From contig NZ_PPRG01000031.1 in the NCBI RefSeq assembly GCF_002902625.1, positions 1 to 64,000 on the forward strand: a stretch of 64,000 nt of DNA. The letters are read 5' to 3'. The position numbers and the translations under genes are program-made. Shown piece after piece: positions 29,676 to 42,807 of this stretch (positions are counted from its first letter, which is position 1; each line of letters opens with the position of its first letter). Origin of the DNA: Staphylococcus devriesei. Its GTDB lineage: Bacteria > Bacillota > Bacilli > Staphylococcales > Staphylococcaceae. The notes below the pieces were generated by a model that saw only the letters and a program-made list of their open reading frames with translations, was not told the DNA's origin and ran no database searches.

Positions 29676-30587
29676 TTATTCACTGTCTTCTGCAATGTAC
29701 GTAGTTAACGTACCGATATTGTCAATTGTAACTTTAACTTCATCACCCGGTTGTAAGAAACGAGGTGGTTCTAAACCTGCACCTACACCAGCTGGCGTAC
29801 CTGTAGCAATAATATCACCAGGATGTAATGCTACATATTTAGAAATTTCTTCGATTAAACCGTCAATTTTGTTAATCATTTGACTCGTATTACCATCTTG
29901 GCGAATTTCATTATTCACTTTAGTGACAATGTTAACATTTTCCGGCGTTGGTAATTCGTCTTTGGTTACAATGTATGGACCCATTGGGCAACCACCAGTT
30001 AAACTTTTAGATAAGAATGCTTGATCTTGGGAATTTTGAGCAGTACGGTCAGTGATATCATTGATAATTGTATAACCGTAAATATAGTCTAATGCTAAAG
30101 CTTTAGGAATTTTTTCTCCAGATTTACCAATTACAATACCTAGTTCACCTTCGTAATCTAATTGGTCTGTGATATCTTTATGATTTGGAATTGTTGATTC
30201 ACTACCAGTTAAAGATGAAGCGGCTTTAGTAAACACATATAAGCGTTGTACTTCATGGTTTAACTCGCTTGCATGATCTTGATAATTACGACCAAACGCA
30301 ATTACGTTATTTGTAGGCGTTACTGGTGGTAAAAATTCAATGTCACTAAACGCAATTTTATAATTATCAGCTTTGCCACTATCTTCTGCAGCTACAACAG
30401 CTTTACGAACTTGTTCTTGGAAATCAATCGTTTGGTTTTGTTGTAAACCTTCTAATAACGTTTTAGGATGAAAATCTCCTTCACCAAATTCAGCAAAAAC
30501 TTGTTTCAAATCCCATACTGCGTCTTCACGCTTAACTTTAACGCCGTAAGATTCAGCGTCTTTATATTTGAATGATAAAAATTTCAT
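29676..30587 (-). CDS. Fumarylacetoacetate hydrolase family protein
   Basis: A 303-aa FAH-fold enzyme (hydrolase, decarboxylase or isomerase of 2-oxo acids). It shows [11 protein letters not shown] and the metal-binding acids in [12 protein letters not shown], with the C-terminal GTPAGVGAG loop and [10 protein letters not shown]. No tyrosine-degradation genes are nearby, so the substrate stays open; oxaloacetate decarboxylase or acylpyruvase activity is common in this group. It follows addA by 130 bp. Confidence 0.88.
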   Translation of the reverse strand: MKFLSFKYKDAESYGVKVKREDAVWDLKQVFAEFGEGDFHPKTLLEGLQQNQTIDFQEQVRKAVVAAEDSGKADNYKIAFSDIEFLPPVTPTNNVIAFGRNYQDHASELNHEVQRLYVFTKAASSLTGSESTIPNHKDITDQLDYEGELGIVIGKSGEKIPKALALDYIYGYTIINDITDRTAQNSQDQAFLSKSLTGGCPMGPYIVTKDELPTPENVNIVTKVNNEIRQDGNTSQMINKIDGLIEEISKYVALHPGDIIATGTPAGVGAGLEPPRFLQPGDEVKVTIDNIGTLTTYIAEDSE

Positions 30588-30717
30588 TCAGTATCAACTC
30601 CTCATCTATATCTTAGTTCATATTATAACTTTAAATATAATTAAATCACAAATATATCTATCTGAAATTTTAGAAATTTAGTATGTTCTTTTTTTAATAT
30701 CTCATGATACGGATATA

Positions 30718-33700
30718 TTATTTATCTTCTTCTATACTCAATTGGCCAAATTGGAAGAAATAAAGATAGCCATATACTTTAGACTTTAAAATAGTCTCTA
30801 ATGTGTTTTTATAATATTTCATTTGAATTTTATATTTATCGCGAAGTTGAACACCAATCTCTTCATCAGTTAAACCACGTCGTCTGTTAAAAGCATCCGT
30901 TTTATAATCTACAAAGTAGTATTGATTATCTTCTAAGAAAATCAAATCAATCATCCCTTGTATAATAGATACATCCTCATCTTCCTCTGGCATTTCATCT
31001 ACCCTTGCCTGATTAACGACGAATGGCAACTCTCGAAAGACTTTATCTGCTTGCGTTATTCTCATATACAAGTCACTTCGAATAAATCTCATAACTTCTT
31101 CATACTGAATATCTTTTTTAGCATCTTCTTCTATAATATGATTGTCAATCAACTTATCTATATAATCGTCTAACTCAGTTTCAGTTAACCGTTCTTCTTT
31201 AAATGGTAAGTGTTGCATAACCGTATGCATTAACGTACCTCTTTCATTAGCCTTACGTTTCTTATCTTCTCGAAGGAACTTAGGTCGTTCATATGTTGAA
31301 ACGCCTATTCTATATTGACGTACTCTCTCGTAGCTAGTCCCACTTTCCTCAGTTTCTAATTGACGTTTCAACTCAGATACTGATTGTTTCGAAGGCTTTT
31401 CTGTATCTTTTATAAAAGGATACTTAAACGATAACTGTTCATTAATTTGTTGTTTTAACCTATCATCGTTTGAACCACCCGTTTCAATATCTTCAATAGT
31501 ACGATACTCGCTTTCTTCATTATCTATCGCAATATCAAGGTCATCAAAGTGTTGGACCTTAACGTCAACAGTTGGATATAGGCTATCTTCTAAGTCCTCA
31601 ATTGAGCGTTCAAATTGATATTCTGGAACGAGCGATGTCGACTTATGCTTTGCTAGTATACTGAAAATTAATTCGAATGATGATTTAGCTTCAAGTCGTT
31701 CATGTGATGCTAATAGATCATTTGAAATAGTTTTCTTTTCATAACTGAGCAATTTATCTTCTTTATCAACTGTTCCAATAAGGATTAGTTGCTCTTTAGC
31801 ACGAGTTAAAGCAACATAAATCAAACGCATCTCTTCAGAAATCATTTCTCTTTTCGCATTTTCTTTAATAATTAACGAGAGAAGAGATGGGAAAGAAATA
31901 TTTTGTTCTAAATCATAATATTGCAAGCCGAGTCCATATTTTTGATTAAGCAGAAGTGGCGCACCTAATTCTTTTACTTTATATTCTTTAGTCAATCCGA
32001 CATAAATGACGAAAGGAAATTCAAGTCCCTTACTACTGTGAACTGTCATCATACGAACAACATCATCATTAGGGCCTATCACATTTTCTTCACCAAAATC
32101 TTGATTTCGTTCAATTAATTCATCGATATATCTAATAAATTGATATAACCCTCTAAACGTTGAATTTTCGAATTCAATAGCTTTATTAAATAGCCCGTAA
32201 AGGTTAGCACGTCTAGCTTTCCCTCCTATTAAGCCACTAAAATATTGAATCACAAAATGGTCATTATAAAATTTGTCTATTAATTGATACACGGCATGGT
32301 CTTGACTATAGTCTTGATACATTTCTAAATCATTAATAAAGTACTGCAATTTCGCAACCACTTCTTTTGGAGATGCATCATCTTGTATGTAATGCATAAT
32401 AGATTGATAAAAATAATCATCATTAGAACTTGTAACACGAATTTGTGCTAATTCATCTTCAGTAAATTGATAGATGACTGAACGCATTAACCCAACAAGA
32501 TAGATATCTTGAAGCGGGTTATCTACTGTTCTTAAAAATGACAAGACTAGACGAACTTCGGTCTGATCAAAATATCCTTCTTTACTGTTAACGTGAAATG
32601 GAATACGACTGTTCTTAAAGGCTTTCTGTATATTACGTGAATTCTTCACATCTCTACTTAAAATCACAATATCTTTATAAGATGGCTTGCGATGCCTACC
32701 TGTCTTCATATCATAAACTTCTTGCTCTTCTAAAATATGTTTGACCTGTTCAACAATGTAATATGCTTCTTGCTCTTTTTTATCTTTATCAAGTGAGACA
32801 TCTTCCGACTTCACTAATGCATGTAATTCAAATGGCATTCTCTTTTGTGAGTATTGAGTAGCACCATAATATAAACGAGCATCAGCGTCATAATCAATTT
32901 CTCCTACCTCTTTATCCATCATATGATTAAAAAGATAATTAGTAGTATAGAGTACTTCTTGTCTTGAACGAAAGTTCTTAGATAAATCAATACGCAATCC
33001 AGTACCGTCATTGTCTTTTTCAAATCTATTGTACTTACCCATAAATAATGTAGGATCGGCCTGTCTAAATTTATAGATCGATTGCTTAACATCTCCTACC
33101 ATAAATAAGTTACCGTTGGATTCATCTCCACGCTTAATCTTTGAAATAATAGCTTCTTGAACTTGGTTGGTATCTTGATATTCGTCAATGAGTATTTCTT
33201 CAAATTGGCGACGGTAATCTTGTGCAATTGAAGATGGGTTGCCTTGTTCATCTGTTAAAATCTGCAATGCAAATTGTTCATAATCAGAAAAATCTAATAC
33301 ATTTCTATTACGTTTTTTGTGGCCAAATGTCTCAATAATATCTTTAACTACACGTATAAGATATTGCACTCTCGGAACTAACTTACGCATATCTTGTTTT
33401 AAATCTTCAGTCGAACGCATGAAGTATTCATTTTTTACATCAATGACTTTATTTCTATAACTCTTATAGAATTCTTTAATATTTTCTAATAACTCATCAT
33501 TATCATTTTCTTTTTTTATTTTGGCAGACATCATTGGAAATTTACTTGGTTCATGTTCAATTAATATTTCTTTATTAAGCAAGCCACCTTCTATTACTTT
33601 TTCACAAAAAGCTCTTTCAGTCTTAACTACATCAATATGTTTTTCAACGGCATTACAGCTTAATAAGAGACTTTCCGCTTCTCTTAGTGCATCATAAGCT

Positions 33701-34383
33701 GCCGTAATTTGAACATTAGCTATATTAGACAATTCGTTTAGCAATAATTGATACATCTCTTCATCTTCATAAGGCTTAACCAAACGATCTAACCATTCAT
33801 ATGGAGAAGGATTAGCGATACTAAATTTATAAAAGTTTTTTAATATTCTACGAAAGTTTTCATCGTTACGGTCATTAGAAAGTTGCTCTACTAACGTTAC
33901 GAACTCCACGGCAGGATCTTCATAATGTGTTTCTAGAACTTCATCAATAGATTGATCTAATAATAATTCATTCTCCATATCAGTTATAGTACGAAAGTTA
34001 GGATCAAGGTCAATCACATCATAATGTTGTTGAATAATTTTCAAACAAAAACTGTGTAAGGTTGAAATTTGAGCTTGATGAATTTTTATACGTTGATTTT
34101 TGAGATGCTCATTACTTGGGTCGTCGATTGATGCTTGTTGAATACGTTGGTCAACACGATGTTTCATCTCTCGAGCACTTAAGTTGGTAAAGCTTACTAC
34201 TAATAATTTATCAACATCTATTTCATCTCTAATAATTTTTTGAATAATACGTTCTACTAAAACAGCCGTTTTACCTGAGCCAGCTGCGGCAGCCACAAGC
34301 GTATCTTGCCCGTTCGCATAGATACTCTGCCATTGGGCATCCGTCCATTGTGCCTCTGGTGGTTTAACTGGTATATTATTCAT
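30718..34383 (-). CDS. addA: AddA helicase-nuclease subunit
   Basis: The main motor of the AddAB (RexAB) complex, which resects double-strand breaks and loads RecA. It shows Walker [17 protein letters not shown] near residue 36, Walker [11 protein letters not shown] and further UvrD-type helicase motifs. The C-terminal PD-(D/E)XK nuclease has VDYKTDAF. At 1221 aa it is full length. The start is ambiguous among GTG 34392, ATG 34386 and ATG 34383; I chose 34383 by spacing to GCGGTGA. It overlaps the end of addB. Confidence 0.95.
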   Translation of the reverse strand: MNNIPVKPPEAQWTDAQWQSIYANGQDTLVAAAAGSGKTAVLVERIIQKIIRDEIDVDKLLVVSFTNLSAREMKHRVDQRIQQASIDDPSNEHLKNQRIKIHQAQISTLHSFCLKIIQQHYDVIDLDPNFRTITDMENELLLDQSIDEVLETHYEDPAVEFVTLVEQLSNDRNDENFRRILKNFYKFSIANPSPYEWLDRLVKPYEDEEMYQLLLNELSNIANVQITAAYDALREAESLLLSCNAVEKHIDVVKTERAFCEKVIEGGLLNKEILIEHEPSKFPMMSAKIKKENDNDELLENIKEFYKSYRNKVIDVKNEYFMRSTEDLKQDMRKLVPRVQYLIRVVKDIIETFGHKKRNRNVLDFSDYEQFALQILTDEQGNPSSIAQDYRRQFEEILIDEYQDTNQVQEAIISKIKRGDESNGNLFMVGDVKQSIYKFRQADPTLFMGKYNRFEKDNDGTGLRIDLSKNFRSRQEVLYTTNYLFNHMMDKEVGEIDYDADARLYYGATQYSQKRMPFELHALVKSEDVSLDKDKKEQEAYYIVEQVKHILEEQEVYDMKTGRHRKPSYKDIVILSRDVKNSRNIQKAFKNSRIPFHVNSKEGYFDQTEVRLVLSFLRTVDNPLQDIYLVGLMRSVIYQFTEDELAQIRVTSSNDDYFYQSIMHYIQDDASPKEVVAKLQYFINDLEMYQDYSQDHAVYQLIDKFYNDHFVIQYFSGLIGGKARRANLYGLFNKAIEFENSTFRGLYQFIRYIDELIERNQDFGEENVIGPNDDVVRMMTVHSSKGLEFPFVIYVGLTKEYKVKELGAPLLLNQKYGLGLQYYDLEQNISFPSLLSLIIKENAKREMISEEMRLIYVALTRAKEQLILIGTVDKEDKLLSYEKKTISNDLLASHERLEAKSSFELIFSILAKHKSTSLVPEYQFERSIEDLEDSLYPTVDVKVQHFDDLDIAIDNEESEYRTIEDIETGGSNDDRLKQQINEQLSFKYPFIKDTEKPSKQSVSELKRQLETEESGTSYERVRQYRIGVSTYERPKFLREDKKRKANERGTLMHTVMQHLPFKEERLTETELDDYIDKLIDNHIIEEDAKKDIQYEEVMRFIRSDLYMRITQADKVFRELPFVVNQARVDEMPEEDEDVSIIQGMIDLIFLEDNQYYFVDYKTDAFNRRRGLTDEEIGVQLRDKYKIQMKYYKNTLETILKSKVYGYLYFFQFGQLSIEEDK

Positions 34384-37300
34384 CATTTTCACCGCTTTCT
34401 AACTCTACGTCTTGAATTGCTTGTATCGGATCTATCGATTCATCTACATAGTGATAGTTTTTATTATCAATAAGGTTATCTACATGACAGACCGACTTAA
34501 AACTACAAAATTCACATGGTAATCTATTATCAAATTTAAGTGGCGCAACTTCTGTATGGCCGTCTAAAATATTTGATGCCGTTTCTATAAAGTTGTCTTT
34601 ATTGTGTTTTATAAATTTATGAATTGTTGTTTCATCTGCTACGCTACTATCTCTAGTCGAAAAGTTACCGTCTTTTTTCAATGTTACAGGCACAATATCT
34701 GATCGAGGTGTATCATCCAATCGAATATCCAACGCATCGACAACGTCCATATCACTATTAACTAATCCACGTAATTTATATTTTTTGAGAAAAGCTTTAT
34801 TTAAATTATTTTCTTCTAAAGCATCATCTTTCATTTTTCCCCATGAATCAAACTTGAGTCGTTCATCATGGACATGGAAATAAAGTAGTCCGCCCGGTTT
34901 TATTTCTTCAGTAAGACCTAAACGTTGTGCATTTTGTAATGCTACATCCATATACGTCATCATCTGCATTTGCTTACCATAATATACTTTTTTCAAATCT
35001 AGCTTAGCGCTAGTATCTGAGGATTTATAATCAACGATATTAACATAGCTTATATTGTCTTTCGTATAAGCATCAATGCGGTCAATTTGACCACGTATAT
35101 TAATTGGAATCCCCTGTTTAGTAATAAGAGGTTGTGCTATTAGTTCTTCCTCATTACGTGGTGTCTTTCTAAATCCTGTTTCAAATCGTTGAGGTCTAAA
35201 TTTGGTATTTTCGTTTTGATAGCGAAGTGCTTTAAGCGTACTTTCAACTATTACTCCAATACGTTTAGAGACATAACGATAATAAGCATTCGAGTCCATT
35301 AAATTAAACTGAACATGTGGCAACACATTTTCTAACGCTTCGACAGTTAAAGCGTGAATTTTTTTATTATCTAGATGTCTAAAATCGCCTTCTATTTTGT
35401 CGGATATATATTTTAATGCTGTGTGGAATATATTTCCTAAATCAAAATTTTCAAGCTTATACTTCGTACGCTCATTTAAGCGTAAACCGTAATTTGCATA
35501 GTGCTTAAATGGACAATCATTATAACCTTCAAAACGCGATACACTAGCATTAATCGTTGTACCGTATAGTGACGTAGCTAATTGTTCACCTAGTTGAATA
35601 GTTTCGTTGTCGTAGGTAAGAGAGGTTAATAAGTAAGTTAACCCGTCGTTTAAATCATCGTTATCACGCATAACCTGATATGCATCTAGCCATGTTTCTG
35701 CTACCGCTTCATCTTCGAGCCAAGCTTTTAAAGCTTCGAATAATGCAACTTTTGTTTGATGTGGATGTTCCATCAATGTTAATGGTTGTGAATTATGAAT
35801 ATAGTGTATATTTGTTACTTCAAGGCCATTAAACAACTCTTCAATTTGATTAAGGAAAGGACTCTTCTCTTTGTCGTCACCTTGTACTCCCATCAAACTA
35901 TAAGAAAATGTTACACGGTCACACCCGCGTGTCATAGCGATATAACATACAAACGCTTCATCCATTTGTAAAATATCAGCAGTCGGACTTAATTCGACTT
36001 GTGCTTGTTGCTCAAATATTTTCTTTTCTTCATCAGTAATCAAGCTTGATGAAGATACGGGTTGTGGCATAGCGCCATCATTCATTCCCACCATATAAAT
36101 ATGCTTTTTATTATCAACTTTCGCTAAATCCATTGTACCAATACTTACTTGATCAAGCGTTTGTGGAATCATCACAAATTCAAGTTGCTCTAGCCCAATA
36201 TCAAATACCTCTAAAAAGCGTTTAAGCGTCATTTCTTCTTCATCAAATACAGTAACTAAATCATCTAATATTTGAATTAGACCGTTCCAAATTTGATCAA
36301 TTTCTTCCGCTTCTTCATGATAACCATCCACATCAAGTTGATCTCGCTTAGCCATCAAATATTTCGGTAAATCAAAGGACTCCATAGTCTCATAGAAAGC
36401 CGTCGCAAAGCCTTTTACATTCGAAGCATTGTTCATAGCTTTTTCGAAACTTAATATTTTATCTATAACATCAACTTTCAAATTAACCACTTGTTCAAAT
36501 GTTTCACGCTCTTCTTCTGAAAGTTTATGTTCTTTGCGTCCCATTTTAGTGAAATTATCTACACTAAATAATTGTTCGTCTAACCAGCGCTTACCATAAA
36601 TGCCCCTTTCAACGACAAAATTCTCCAGTAAATCAATTAAATAATCGCTATCTTTAAATTGATGTGACAAGATATTCGTTTTAAATAAACGCATCATTGG
36701 ACTGATATTCCAATTTGTTTGAATAACTTCTAAAAGCGAACGAACCATCTCCATAATTGGATGATGTGTCATAGATTTTTTAGTATCAATATTAAACGGG
36801 ATATTATATTGGGGTAACACTGAATCAAACAGATATGCGTATGTTTCATCACGATACAAAATTGCAATATCCTGGTATCTATAATGCTCATCACGAGTAT
36901 CTTTAATAATTTGACGCGCTATTTCATTGACTTCTTCTCGCATATTTGAAGATTCTAAAATTTTGATATTACCTTCATGAGCTTTAGGTGTCACTTGCAA
37001 CGCATCAAATTGCTGTTCTAATTGGAGTAAATCTTTATTATTAAAACGATATTGTTTTCTAAAATATTGACGGTTTAAGGTAATACCTAAGTCATTAGCT
37101 ATCTCTTGTAAATGTGTAAGTACTTCTGACGGTTTTCTAAACAAACTAAACGGGTCTTCATTACCATCTGTTGTTAAAAGTACGGTAACTTGTTTAGCAT
37201 TTTGAACGAATGCTTTAATAATTTGATATTCTAATGTCGAAAAGTTATGGAAACCATCTATGTAGATTTCAGCACGTTTAATCCACTCTGATTGATGCAT

Positions 37301-37864
37301 AATTTCAATAAAATGATTTAAACTATCTTCTGCAGTAATAAATTTATCGTTAATACGCTCTTCAAAGTAATGATAAATCAGAGAGATGTCTTCTAATTTA
37401 TGGCGCGTTCTTGTTTGAATTTCATTTTCTTGTAAAAAGGCTTGTAAATGGTCTGGTGTTACTGAATATTTTTTAAAATCTTGTATTTGCTCAGTTAACT
37501 TCTCACTAAATCCATAATAATTCACTTGGGATTTGTACAGTTTTAACTCTGACTTATGTTGTTGAACAAGATTATATATCATCATCTCTGTAGCTGCTTG
37601 CGTTAATCGTTCTTCAGTTAATCCTCCAATTTCTTGAAAAATCCTATAACTTAAACGTTCGAAGTGGAGTACTTCCGTTCTTAAGCTACCATTTAACTCT
37701 TTGTCATTTACAAATGATTGCTCTAATTGAAACGTACTTTGTGTAGGTGCAATTAAAATGATTGGATCTCCTAAAGGATCTTTTTTCATTTGCTGTTTAA
37801 TATTTTCAATCATATAGTGGGATTTGCCTGTCCCCGCTCTACCAAGATATGTATTTAATTCCAT
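34376..37864 (-). CDS. addB: AddB nuclease subunit
   Basis: Partner of AddA. N-terminal Walker A-like GRAGTGKS (residues 8-15) and a degenerate helicase body. The C-terminal nuclease has VDYKSSD, flanked by four cysteines (NDCPFKHYA earlier, then [11 protein letters not shown]) that hold the [4Fe-4S] staple. At 1162 aa it is full length. The ATG at 37864 is preceded by AAGGAG; a GTG four codons upstream is less likely. The addBA gene order is the usual one. Confidence 0.95.
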   Translation of the reverse strand: MELNTYLGRAGTGKSHYMIENIKQQMKKDPLGDPIILIAPTQSTFQLEQSFVNDKELNGSLRTEVLHFERLSYRIFQEIGGLTEERLTQAATEMMIYNLVQQHKSELKLYKSQVNYYGFSEKLTEQIQDFKKYSVTPDHLQAFLQENEIQTRTRHKLEDISLIYHYFEERINDKFITAEDSLNHFIEIMHQSEWIKRAEIYIDGFHNFSTLEYQIIKAFVQNAKQVTVLLTTDGNEDPFSLFRKPSEVLTHLQEIANDLGITLNRQYFRKQYRFNNKDLLQLEQQFDALQVTPKAHEGNIKILESSNMREEVNEIARQIIKDTRDEHYRYQDIAILYRDETYAYLFDSVLPQYNIPFNIDTKKSMTHHPIMEMVRSLLEVIQTNWNISPMMRLFKTNILSHQFKDSDYLIDLLENFVVERGIYGKRWLDEQLFSVDNFTKMGRKEHKLSEEERETFEQVVNLKVDVIDKILSFEKAMNNASNVKGFATAFYETMESFDLPKYLMAKRDQLDVDGYHEEAEEIDQIWNGLIQILDDLVTVFDEEEMTLKRFLEVFDIGLEQLEFVMIPQTLDQVSIGTMDLAKVDNKKHIYMVGMNDGAMPQPVSSSSLITDEEKKIFEQQAQVELSPTADILQMDEAFVCYIAMTRGCDRVTFSYSLMGVQGDDKEKSPFLNQIEELFNGLEVTNIHYIHNSQPLTLMEHPHQTKVALFEALKAWLEDEAVAETWLDAYQVMRDNDDLNDGLTYLLTSLTYDNETIQLGEQLATSLYGTTINASVSRFEGYNDCPFKHYANYGLRLNERTKYKLENFDLGNIFHTALKYISDKIEGDFRHLDNKKIHALTVEALENVLPHVQFNLMDSNAYYRYVSKRIGVIVESTLKALRYQNENTKFRPQRFETGFRKTPRNEEELIAQPLITKQGIPINIRGQIDRIDAYTKDNISYVNIVDYKSSDTSAKLDLKKVYYGKQMQMMTYMDVALQNAQRLGLTEEIKPGGLLYFHVHDERLKFDSWGKMKDDALEENNLNKAFLKKYKLRGLVNSDMDVVDALDIRLDDTPRSDIVPVTLKKDGNFSTRDSSVADETTIHKFIKHNKDNFIETASNILDGHTEVAPLKFDNRLPCEFCSFKSVCHVDNLIDNKNYHYVDESIDPIQAIQDVELESGENDE

Positions 37865-37945
37865 TCTTCCCCACACTCCTTTGAAACTATTTTATCATAG
37901 AACATATGTTCTTAAAAAGTTTTATCATTATAATTTTACAAAGTT

Positions 37946-37997
37946 ATAAAAAGGGATTGGACTAGAATTCAAACTTGAATTTCTATATCCAATCCCC
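37946..37997 (-). terminator. Terminator of the spsA-spsB operon
   Basis: Outer arms GGGATTGGA and TCCAATCCC, with an inner AT-rich extension around AGAATTCAA / TTGAATTCT, then five T on the minus strand. Confidence 0.88.
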
Positions 37998-38037
37998 ACT
38001 ATTCATAATTACTTTAAAACCACATATCCAAATTATT

Positions 38038-38610
38038 CTATTTATCATTATCCGGGTTAAAATTAAATTTAAAATCACTTAATGGCCAAAATCTAAATGA
38101 AACTTTACCTACTATTTGGTCCTTATCAATCAAACCGAATGCACGACTGTCTTTACTCACTTCACGATTATCTCCAAGTACTAAATATTTACCTTTAGGA
38201 ATAACATTTGAGTTTGAATTAGCATTTGGTAAATCTTTAGTTTCAAATGAACCAGTAATATATTCACCCTGTTTACGTTTCTCATTATAGTCTAAGTAAG
38301 GTTCTTTAATTTTCTTACCGTTAATATAAAGTTTATCGTCTTTATAAGTTACGTTGTCCCCAGGTACGCCAATTACACGTTTTACATAATCATCGCTTTT
38401 ATTTGCATGAAAGACAATGACATTGCCCTTTTTAACATCGCCTACTTTATAACCTAAGATATTAACCATCACATGTTGGCCGTCTTTTAAAGTCGGATCC
38501 ATTGAGTCGCCCTTTATTGTATACGATTTAGCGACAAAGTTTATCATTACCCATACAAGTAATAAACCTATTGCTATAGCGACAATCCATTCGATTATTT
38601 CTTTCTTCAA
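38038..38610 (-). CDS. spsB: Type I signal peptidase SpsB
   Basis: The essential membrane signal peptidase that removes Sec signal peptides. One N-terminal membrane anchor (about residues 7-27). With the TTG start at 38610 the catalytic residues fall at Ser36 (KGDSMDP) and Lys77 (YVKRVIG), the same numbers as in S. aureus SpsB. GAGGTG lies six bases before this TTG, and the GTG at 38619 sits inside that site. The protein is 190 aa. Downstream of spsA in a three-gene operon. Confidence 0.96.
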   Translation of the reverse strand: MKKEIIEWIVAIAIGLLLVWVMINFVAKSYTIKGDSMDPTLKDGQHVMVNILGYKVGDVKKGNVIVFHANKSDDYVKRVIGVPGDNVTYKDDKLYINGKKIKEPYLDYNEKRKQGEYITGSFETKDLPNANSNSNVIPKGKYLVLGDNREVSKDSRAFGLIDKDQIVGKVSFRFWPLSDFKFNFNPDNDK

Positions 38611-38624
38611 ACTTAACACCTCAT

Positions 38625-39149
38625 CTACTTATTAAACTGATAGGTAAATTCCTTAAATGGATAATACTTTAAACTCACATCTCCCACGATGTCTTTTTCG
38701 TCAATGAGTCCATATGTACGAGAATCACTTTTTTCATTACCATTATCGTTTAACACAAAATATGAATTTGGCGGTATAATATCTCCGTCAGCTTCATCTA
38801 TATCACGCAATGCAAAATTATTAATATCTCTATTTTTAGCATAATTTTTATTAACTTGTCTATCATCTCTATATAATTTGCCATCTCTTACTTCAATCGA
38901 TTCGCCAGGCTTTCCTATAATTCTACTAAAATGAAGGTTATTATTTTGACGATACATAATAATATCCCCATCATTCAATAAATTAAAAGTCACCTTGATT
39001 TTATTGACTATAACGCGATCGCCTTTATTCAAGGTAGAAGCCATTTCATTATTAGGAACAATACCACCTCTAATAATGAATGTTTGGATAAACAACACAA
39101 ATAATATAGCTAGTACAATAGTTATAAGTAGTTTGATTATTCGACGCAC
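38625..39149 (-). CDS. spsA: SpsA, catalytically inactive signal peptidase homolog
   Basis: A 174-aa paralog of SpsB with the same fold and N-terminal anchor. Both catalytic positions are replaced: the Ser motif reads PNNEMAST (Glu in place of Ser), and the Lys motif reads HFSRIIG (Ser in place of Lys). S. aureus SpsA is likewise inactive, so this is a conserved pseudoenzyme rather than a decayed gene. The GTG at 39149 has AAGGAG seven bases upstream and gives the S. aureus length; longer readings overlap the preceding gene. Confidence 0.94.
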   Translation of the reverse strand: MRRIIKLLITIVLAILFVLFIQTFIIRGGIVPNNEMASTLNKGDRVIVNKIKVTFNLLNDGDIIMYRQNNNLHFSRIIGKPGESIEVRDGKLYRDDRQVNKNYAKNRDINNFALRDIDEADGDIIPPNSYFVLNDNGNEKSDSRTYGLIDEKDIVGDVSLKYYPFKEFTYQFNK

Positions 39150-39153
39150 TATG

Positions 39154-39726
39154 TCACTCCTTGTTAATGCCCATAAAGTGGCGTTCAACTTTTTTCCCAA
39201 CAAACCATAATGCAATGGTAATTAAAACTAGCGTAATCGCTCTAATAGGATGTGTAAAAAATGTAGTTACACTTCTTCCCATCACCGCTATAAAAGTAAT
39301 AGAAATTAATTTTGAAACGAGTAAAATCACAAAATAATACTTCGCTTTAATGTGAGATAAACTCGCCACGAAATTAACTAGAGTATTCGGGGTAAAAGGA
39401 AAGCACATCAATATAAATATTGGCAATAATCCTTGTCTATCTATAAAATGTATCAATCTTTCAACAGATTTACGTGTTCTAATTTGTTGCATAAATTTAG
39501 CGTTTACAAATTTCCGGCAAAAGAAAAAGACTGTAAACGTCCCTGCTACAATCCCTAACCAACTGATGATAGTTCCTACTAAAAACCCATATGCATGAAC
39601 ATTCAAAATAACGTATAACGTTAAGGGAAGTACGGGTACAATGGCTCTAAAATAAAGCAATATAAAGCCTGCGAAATATCCTAAATCTTGTAGCAAGTTA
39701 AACCATTGTTCAATTTGATGAAACAC
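39154..39726 (-). CDS. TVP38/TMEM64 (DedA-like) membrane protein
   Basis: A 190-aa membrane protein with about five helices and the family segment [16 protein letters not shown]-like (seen as [13 protein letters not shown]). DedA-superfamily proteins are thought to move lipids between membrane leaflets. It ends five bases before spsA, so the three genes form one operon that links envelope lipid and protein-export functions, as in S. aureus. Confidence 0.85.
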   Translation of the reverse strand: MFHQIEQWFNLLQDLGYFAGFILLYFRAIVPVLPLTLYVILNVHAYGFLVGTIISWLGIVAGTFTVFFFCRKFVNAKFMQQIRTRKSVERLIHFIDRQGLLPIFILMCFPFTPNTLVNFVASLSHIKAKYYFVILLVSKLISITFIAVMGRSVTTFFTHPIRAITLVLITIALWFVGKKVERHFMGINKE

Positions 39727-39880
39727 TGTAACATCAAATCCTTCCTAAATTAATAACAATCATTGTTTCATAGAAATATTTTACACTGTTTACTATATAA
39801 ATCTACCATAAACTTAATAAATCAGTCACAGGTAGTAGTTCAAATTTATACCTTAGATTTAATATAAACGTATAAAACTC

Positions 39881-39916
39881 AAAAAGTCGATATGGAATTT
39901 CATCCATACCGACTTT
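39881..39916 (-). terminator. Terminator of pgi
   Basis: Arms AAAGTCGGTATGGA and TCCATATCGACTTT with a six-base loop and T tract on the minus strand. Confidence 0.9.
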
Positions 39917-39947
39917 AAAATTCTAAAGTATATTCATTTATTTAAAC

Positions 39948-41279
39948 TTATAAACGATCTTCTAATTCTTTTTTCTTATCTTCATATCCAGGTTTACCTA
40001 ATAAAGCAAACATATTTTGTTTATATGCTTCAACACCTGGTTGGTTAAATGGATTAACACCTAATTGATAGCCACTCATCGCACAAGCTAATTCAAAGAA
40101 GTAAACCACATAACCGAATGTTTCTTCGTCTAAACGTGGAATATTGACTACTACGTTAGGAACGCCACCATCAGTGTGGGCTAATAATGTACCTTCGAAG
40201 GCTTTTGTATTAACTTCATCAATCGTTTTACCTGCTAAATAATTTAATCCATCTAAATCATCACTATCTTCTTCAATCGTAATGTCATGTTTAGGATTAT
40301 TTACTTTCACAACTGTTTCAAATAAGAAGCGACGTCCTTCTTGAACATATTGACCTAATGAATGTAAATCAGTTGTATAGTTAGCACTTGATGGATAGAT
40401 GCCTTTGAAATCTTTACCTTCAGATTCGCCGTATAATTGTTTCCACCATTCGTTGAAATATTGCATTGAAGGCTCGTAGTTAATTAACATTTCAGTAGTA
40501 TAACCTTTGCTATATAAAATGTTACGGATAGTAGCATATTGATATGCAATATTTTCATCTAAATTATCAGATGCAAGTTCTTTACGTGCTTTGTTAGCAC
40601 CGATCATAATTGATTCAATATTAATACCCGCCGTTGCAATTGGTAATAAACCTACTGCTGTTAAGACAGAATAACGTCCGCCAACATCATCAGGCACTAC
40701 AAACGTTTCATAGCCTTCATTATCAGCTAATTGTTTTAAAGCACCTTTCGCTTTATCAGTAGTCGCGAAAATACGTTCTTTCGCTTCTTTTTTACCATAT
40801 TTGTCTTCTACTAATTGTTTAAACAATCTAAATGCAACTGCTGGTTCAGTAGTCGTACCTGATTTAGAAATTACGTTCACTGAAAAGTCTTTATCTGCTA
40901 AATAGTCAACTAATTCTTGTGTGTAGCTAGAAGATAAATGATTACCCACAAAGACAATTTCAGGGTATTCAGTGCTGTTACGGAATGAAGAAGTCAACAT
41001 TTCAATCGCTGCACGTGCACCTAGGTATGAACCACCAATTCCAATAACAACTAATACATCTGAATTGGATTTAATACGTTTAGACGCTTCTACAATTCTT
41101 GAAAATTCTTCTTTATCGTAGTCTTCAGGTAAATCAACCCATCCTAAGAAATCGTTACCTGCACCAGTTCCTTCATGGATTGTTTTATGGATAGTTTTAA
41201 CAATATCTTTTTGTTGATCAAGTTCATGTTGCCCAAAAAATTCTAAAGTTTTGCCATAATCTAATTGAATGTGAGTCAT
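39948..41279 (-). CDS. pgi: Glucose-6-phosphate isomerase
   Basis: A glycolytic and gluconeogenic enzyme interconverting glucose-6- and fructose-6-phosphate. It shows the phosphate-binding segments [12 protein letters not shown] and [11 protein letters not shown] and the family signature LFETVVKV. At 443 aa it has the usual staphylococcal length. AGGAGG precedes the ATG. Monocistronic, divergent from argGH. Confidence 0.97.
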   Translation of the reverse strand: MTHIQLDYGKTLEFFGQHELDQQKDIVKTIHKTIHEGTGAGNDFLGWVDLPEDYDKEEFSRIVEASKRIKSNSDVLVVIGIGGSYLGARAAIEMLTSSFRNSTEYPEIVFVGNHLSSSYTQELVDYLADKDFSVNVISKSGTTTEPAVAFRLFKQLVEDKYGKKEAKERIFATTDKAKGALKQLADNEGYETFVVPDDVGGRYSVLTAVGLLPIATAGINIESIMIGANKARKELASDNLDENIAYQYATIRNILYSKGYTTEMLINYEPSMQYFNEWWKQLYGESEGKDFKGIYPSSANYTTDLHSLGQYVQEGRRFLFETVVKVNNPKHDITIEEDSDDLDGLNYLAGKTIDEVNTKAFEGTLLAHTDGGVPNVVVNIPRLDEETFGYVVYFFELACAMSGYQLGVNPFNQPGVEAYKQNMFALLGKPGYEDKKKELEDRL

Positions 41280-41510
41280 TTAAAAGCCTCCTGTATATCC
41301 TTATTAACTTAATTCTACTAACTTTATGTTCTCTATTCAATTGACATGATTATAAATTCACATATTTCTATATAATATAGACAATTTTTAGCCATTTTTT
41401 ATTTTTTGAAAATGAATAATTTATTAATACTCAAAAAAGCTACAATAACCTAATTTTCTCCAAATTAAGCTATTTATAACATTTAAAAATATTTTACGCT
41501 CGAATAATTT

Positions 41511-41528
41511 TTTGTATATTTATGTAAA
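41511..41528. promoter_or_regulatory. ArgR/AhrC-type ARG box upstream of argGH
   Basis: TTTGTATATTTATGTAAA matches the ARG-box consensus TNTGNATWWWWATNCANA at all defined positions but one. It lies about 20 bases upstream of the argG -35. The regulator assignment is inferred from the motif and the gene. Confidence 0.65.
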
Positions 41529-41546
41529 ATAATGGTTTTATTTTCA

Positions 41547-41575
41547 TTACATATCTGTTAGTATAAATTTATAAT
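41547..41575 (+). promoter_or_regulatory. Promoter of argGH
   Basis: TTACAT, a 17-base spacer and a perfect TATAAT, ending 29 bases before the argG ATG. Confidence 0.72.
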
Positions 41576-41590
41576 AATTTTCAGAAAAAT
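41576..41590. promoter_or_regulatory. CodY-type operator at the argGH start site
   Basis: AATTTTCAGAAAAAT matches the CodY consensus at 14 of 15 positions. It directly abuts the -10 and covers the expected transcription start, just before the GAGGTGA ribosome site. Confidence 0.75.
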
Positions 41591-41604
41591 AATGAGGTGA
41601 CAAT

Positions 41605-42807
41605 ATGAACGAGAAAATCGTATTAGCATATTCAGGTGGATTAGACACAAGTGTAGCCGTTAAATGGCTTATTGATAAAGGTTACGATGTGGTAGCTGTT
41701 TGTTTAGATGTAGGTGAAGGTAAAGACTTAGACGTCGTTCATTCAAAAGCATTGGATATGAGCGCAGTTGAATGTCATATTATCGATGCTACAAAAGAAT
41801 TTAGTGATGATTATGTAAGTTACGCTATTAAAGGTAATTTAATGTATGAAAATAGCTACCCACTCGTTTCAGCATTATCACGTCCTCTTATCGCTAAAAA
41901 ATTAGTCGAAATTGCTGAAAAAACGAATTCTGTCGGTATTGCACATGGTTGTACTGGTAAAGGTAATGACCAAGTACGTTTCGAAGTTGCTATCAAAGCA
42001 TTAAATCCTAACCTTAAAGCATTTGCGCCAGTAAGAGAATGGGGTTGGAGTCGTGAAGAAGAAATTGATTATGCCCTTAAACACAATATCCCAGTAGGCA
42101 TAAATTATGACTCTCCATATTCAATCGACCAAAACTTATGGGGCCGTGCCAACGAATGTGGTATCTTAGAAGATCCATATGCAGCACCTCCTAAAGATGC
42201 ATATGATCTAACTGCCGAATTAGAAGATACACCAGATACACCGGATGAAATTATCCTTTCATTTAAAGAAGGCATACCGGTAAAACTTAACAACAAAGAT
42301 TATGACTTAGATCAATTAATCTTAACGTTAAACGAATTAGCTGGTAAACATGGAATTGGACGTATTGACCATGTTGAAAACCGTCTCGTAGGTATTAAAT
42401 CTCGTGAAATTTATGAAACACCTGGGGCAGAAGTCATTCTAAAAGCACATAAAGCTTTAGAAACATTAACGCTAACTAAAGATATTGCGCACTTCAAACC
42501 AGTGATTGAAAAACAATTTGCCGAACAAACATATAATGGTTTGTGGTTCTCACCTTTAACAGATAGCTTAAAACTATTTATTGATAGTACGCAAAAACAC
42601 GTCGAAGGTGATGTGAGAATTAAATTATTCAAAGGTAACGCTATTGTAAATGGTAGAAAATCACCATATACGTTATATGATGAAAAATTAGCAACGTATA
42701 CAAAAGAAGATGCATTTAATCAATCAGCTGCAGTAGGATTTATTGATATTTACGGTTTACCTACTCAAGTAAATGCACAATTACACGGAGGTTATAGTAA
42801 TGAGTGA
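41605..42807 (+). CDS. argG: Argininosuccinate synthase
   Basis: Joins citrulline and aspartate using ATP in the next-to-last step of arginine synthesis. The P-loop-like SGGLDTSV lies at residues 9-16, and the citrulline/aspartate region [13 protein letters not shown] is present. The protein is 400 aa. GAGGTGAC precedes the ATG. It is first in the argGH operon, with ARG and CodY boxes upstream. Confidence 0.97.
   Translation: MNEKIVLAYSGGLDTSVAVKWLIDKGYDVVAVCLDVGEGKDLDVVHSKALDMSAVECHIIDATKEFSDDYVSYAIKGNLMYENSYPLVSALSRPLIAKKLVEIAEKTNSVGIAHGCTGKGNDQVRFEVAIKALNPNLKAFAPVREWGWSREEEIDYALKHNIPVGINYDSPYSIDQNLWGRANECGILEDPYAAPPKDAYDLTAELEDTPDTPDEIILSFKEGIPVKLNNKDYDLDQLILTLNELAGKHGIGRIDHVENRLVGIKSREIYETPGAEVILKAHKALETLTLTKDIAHFKPVIEKQFAEQTYNGLWFSPLTDSLKLFIDSTQKHVEGDVRIKLFKGNAIVNGRKSPYTLYDEKLATYTKEDAFNQSAAVGFIDIYGLPTQVNAQLHGGYSNE

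Noticed and set aside
30718-37864. Large helicase-nuclease pair as a new defence system
   Set aside because: All motifs, sizes and order are those of AddAB, the housekeeping RecBCD equivalent.
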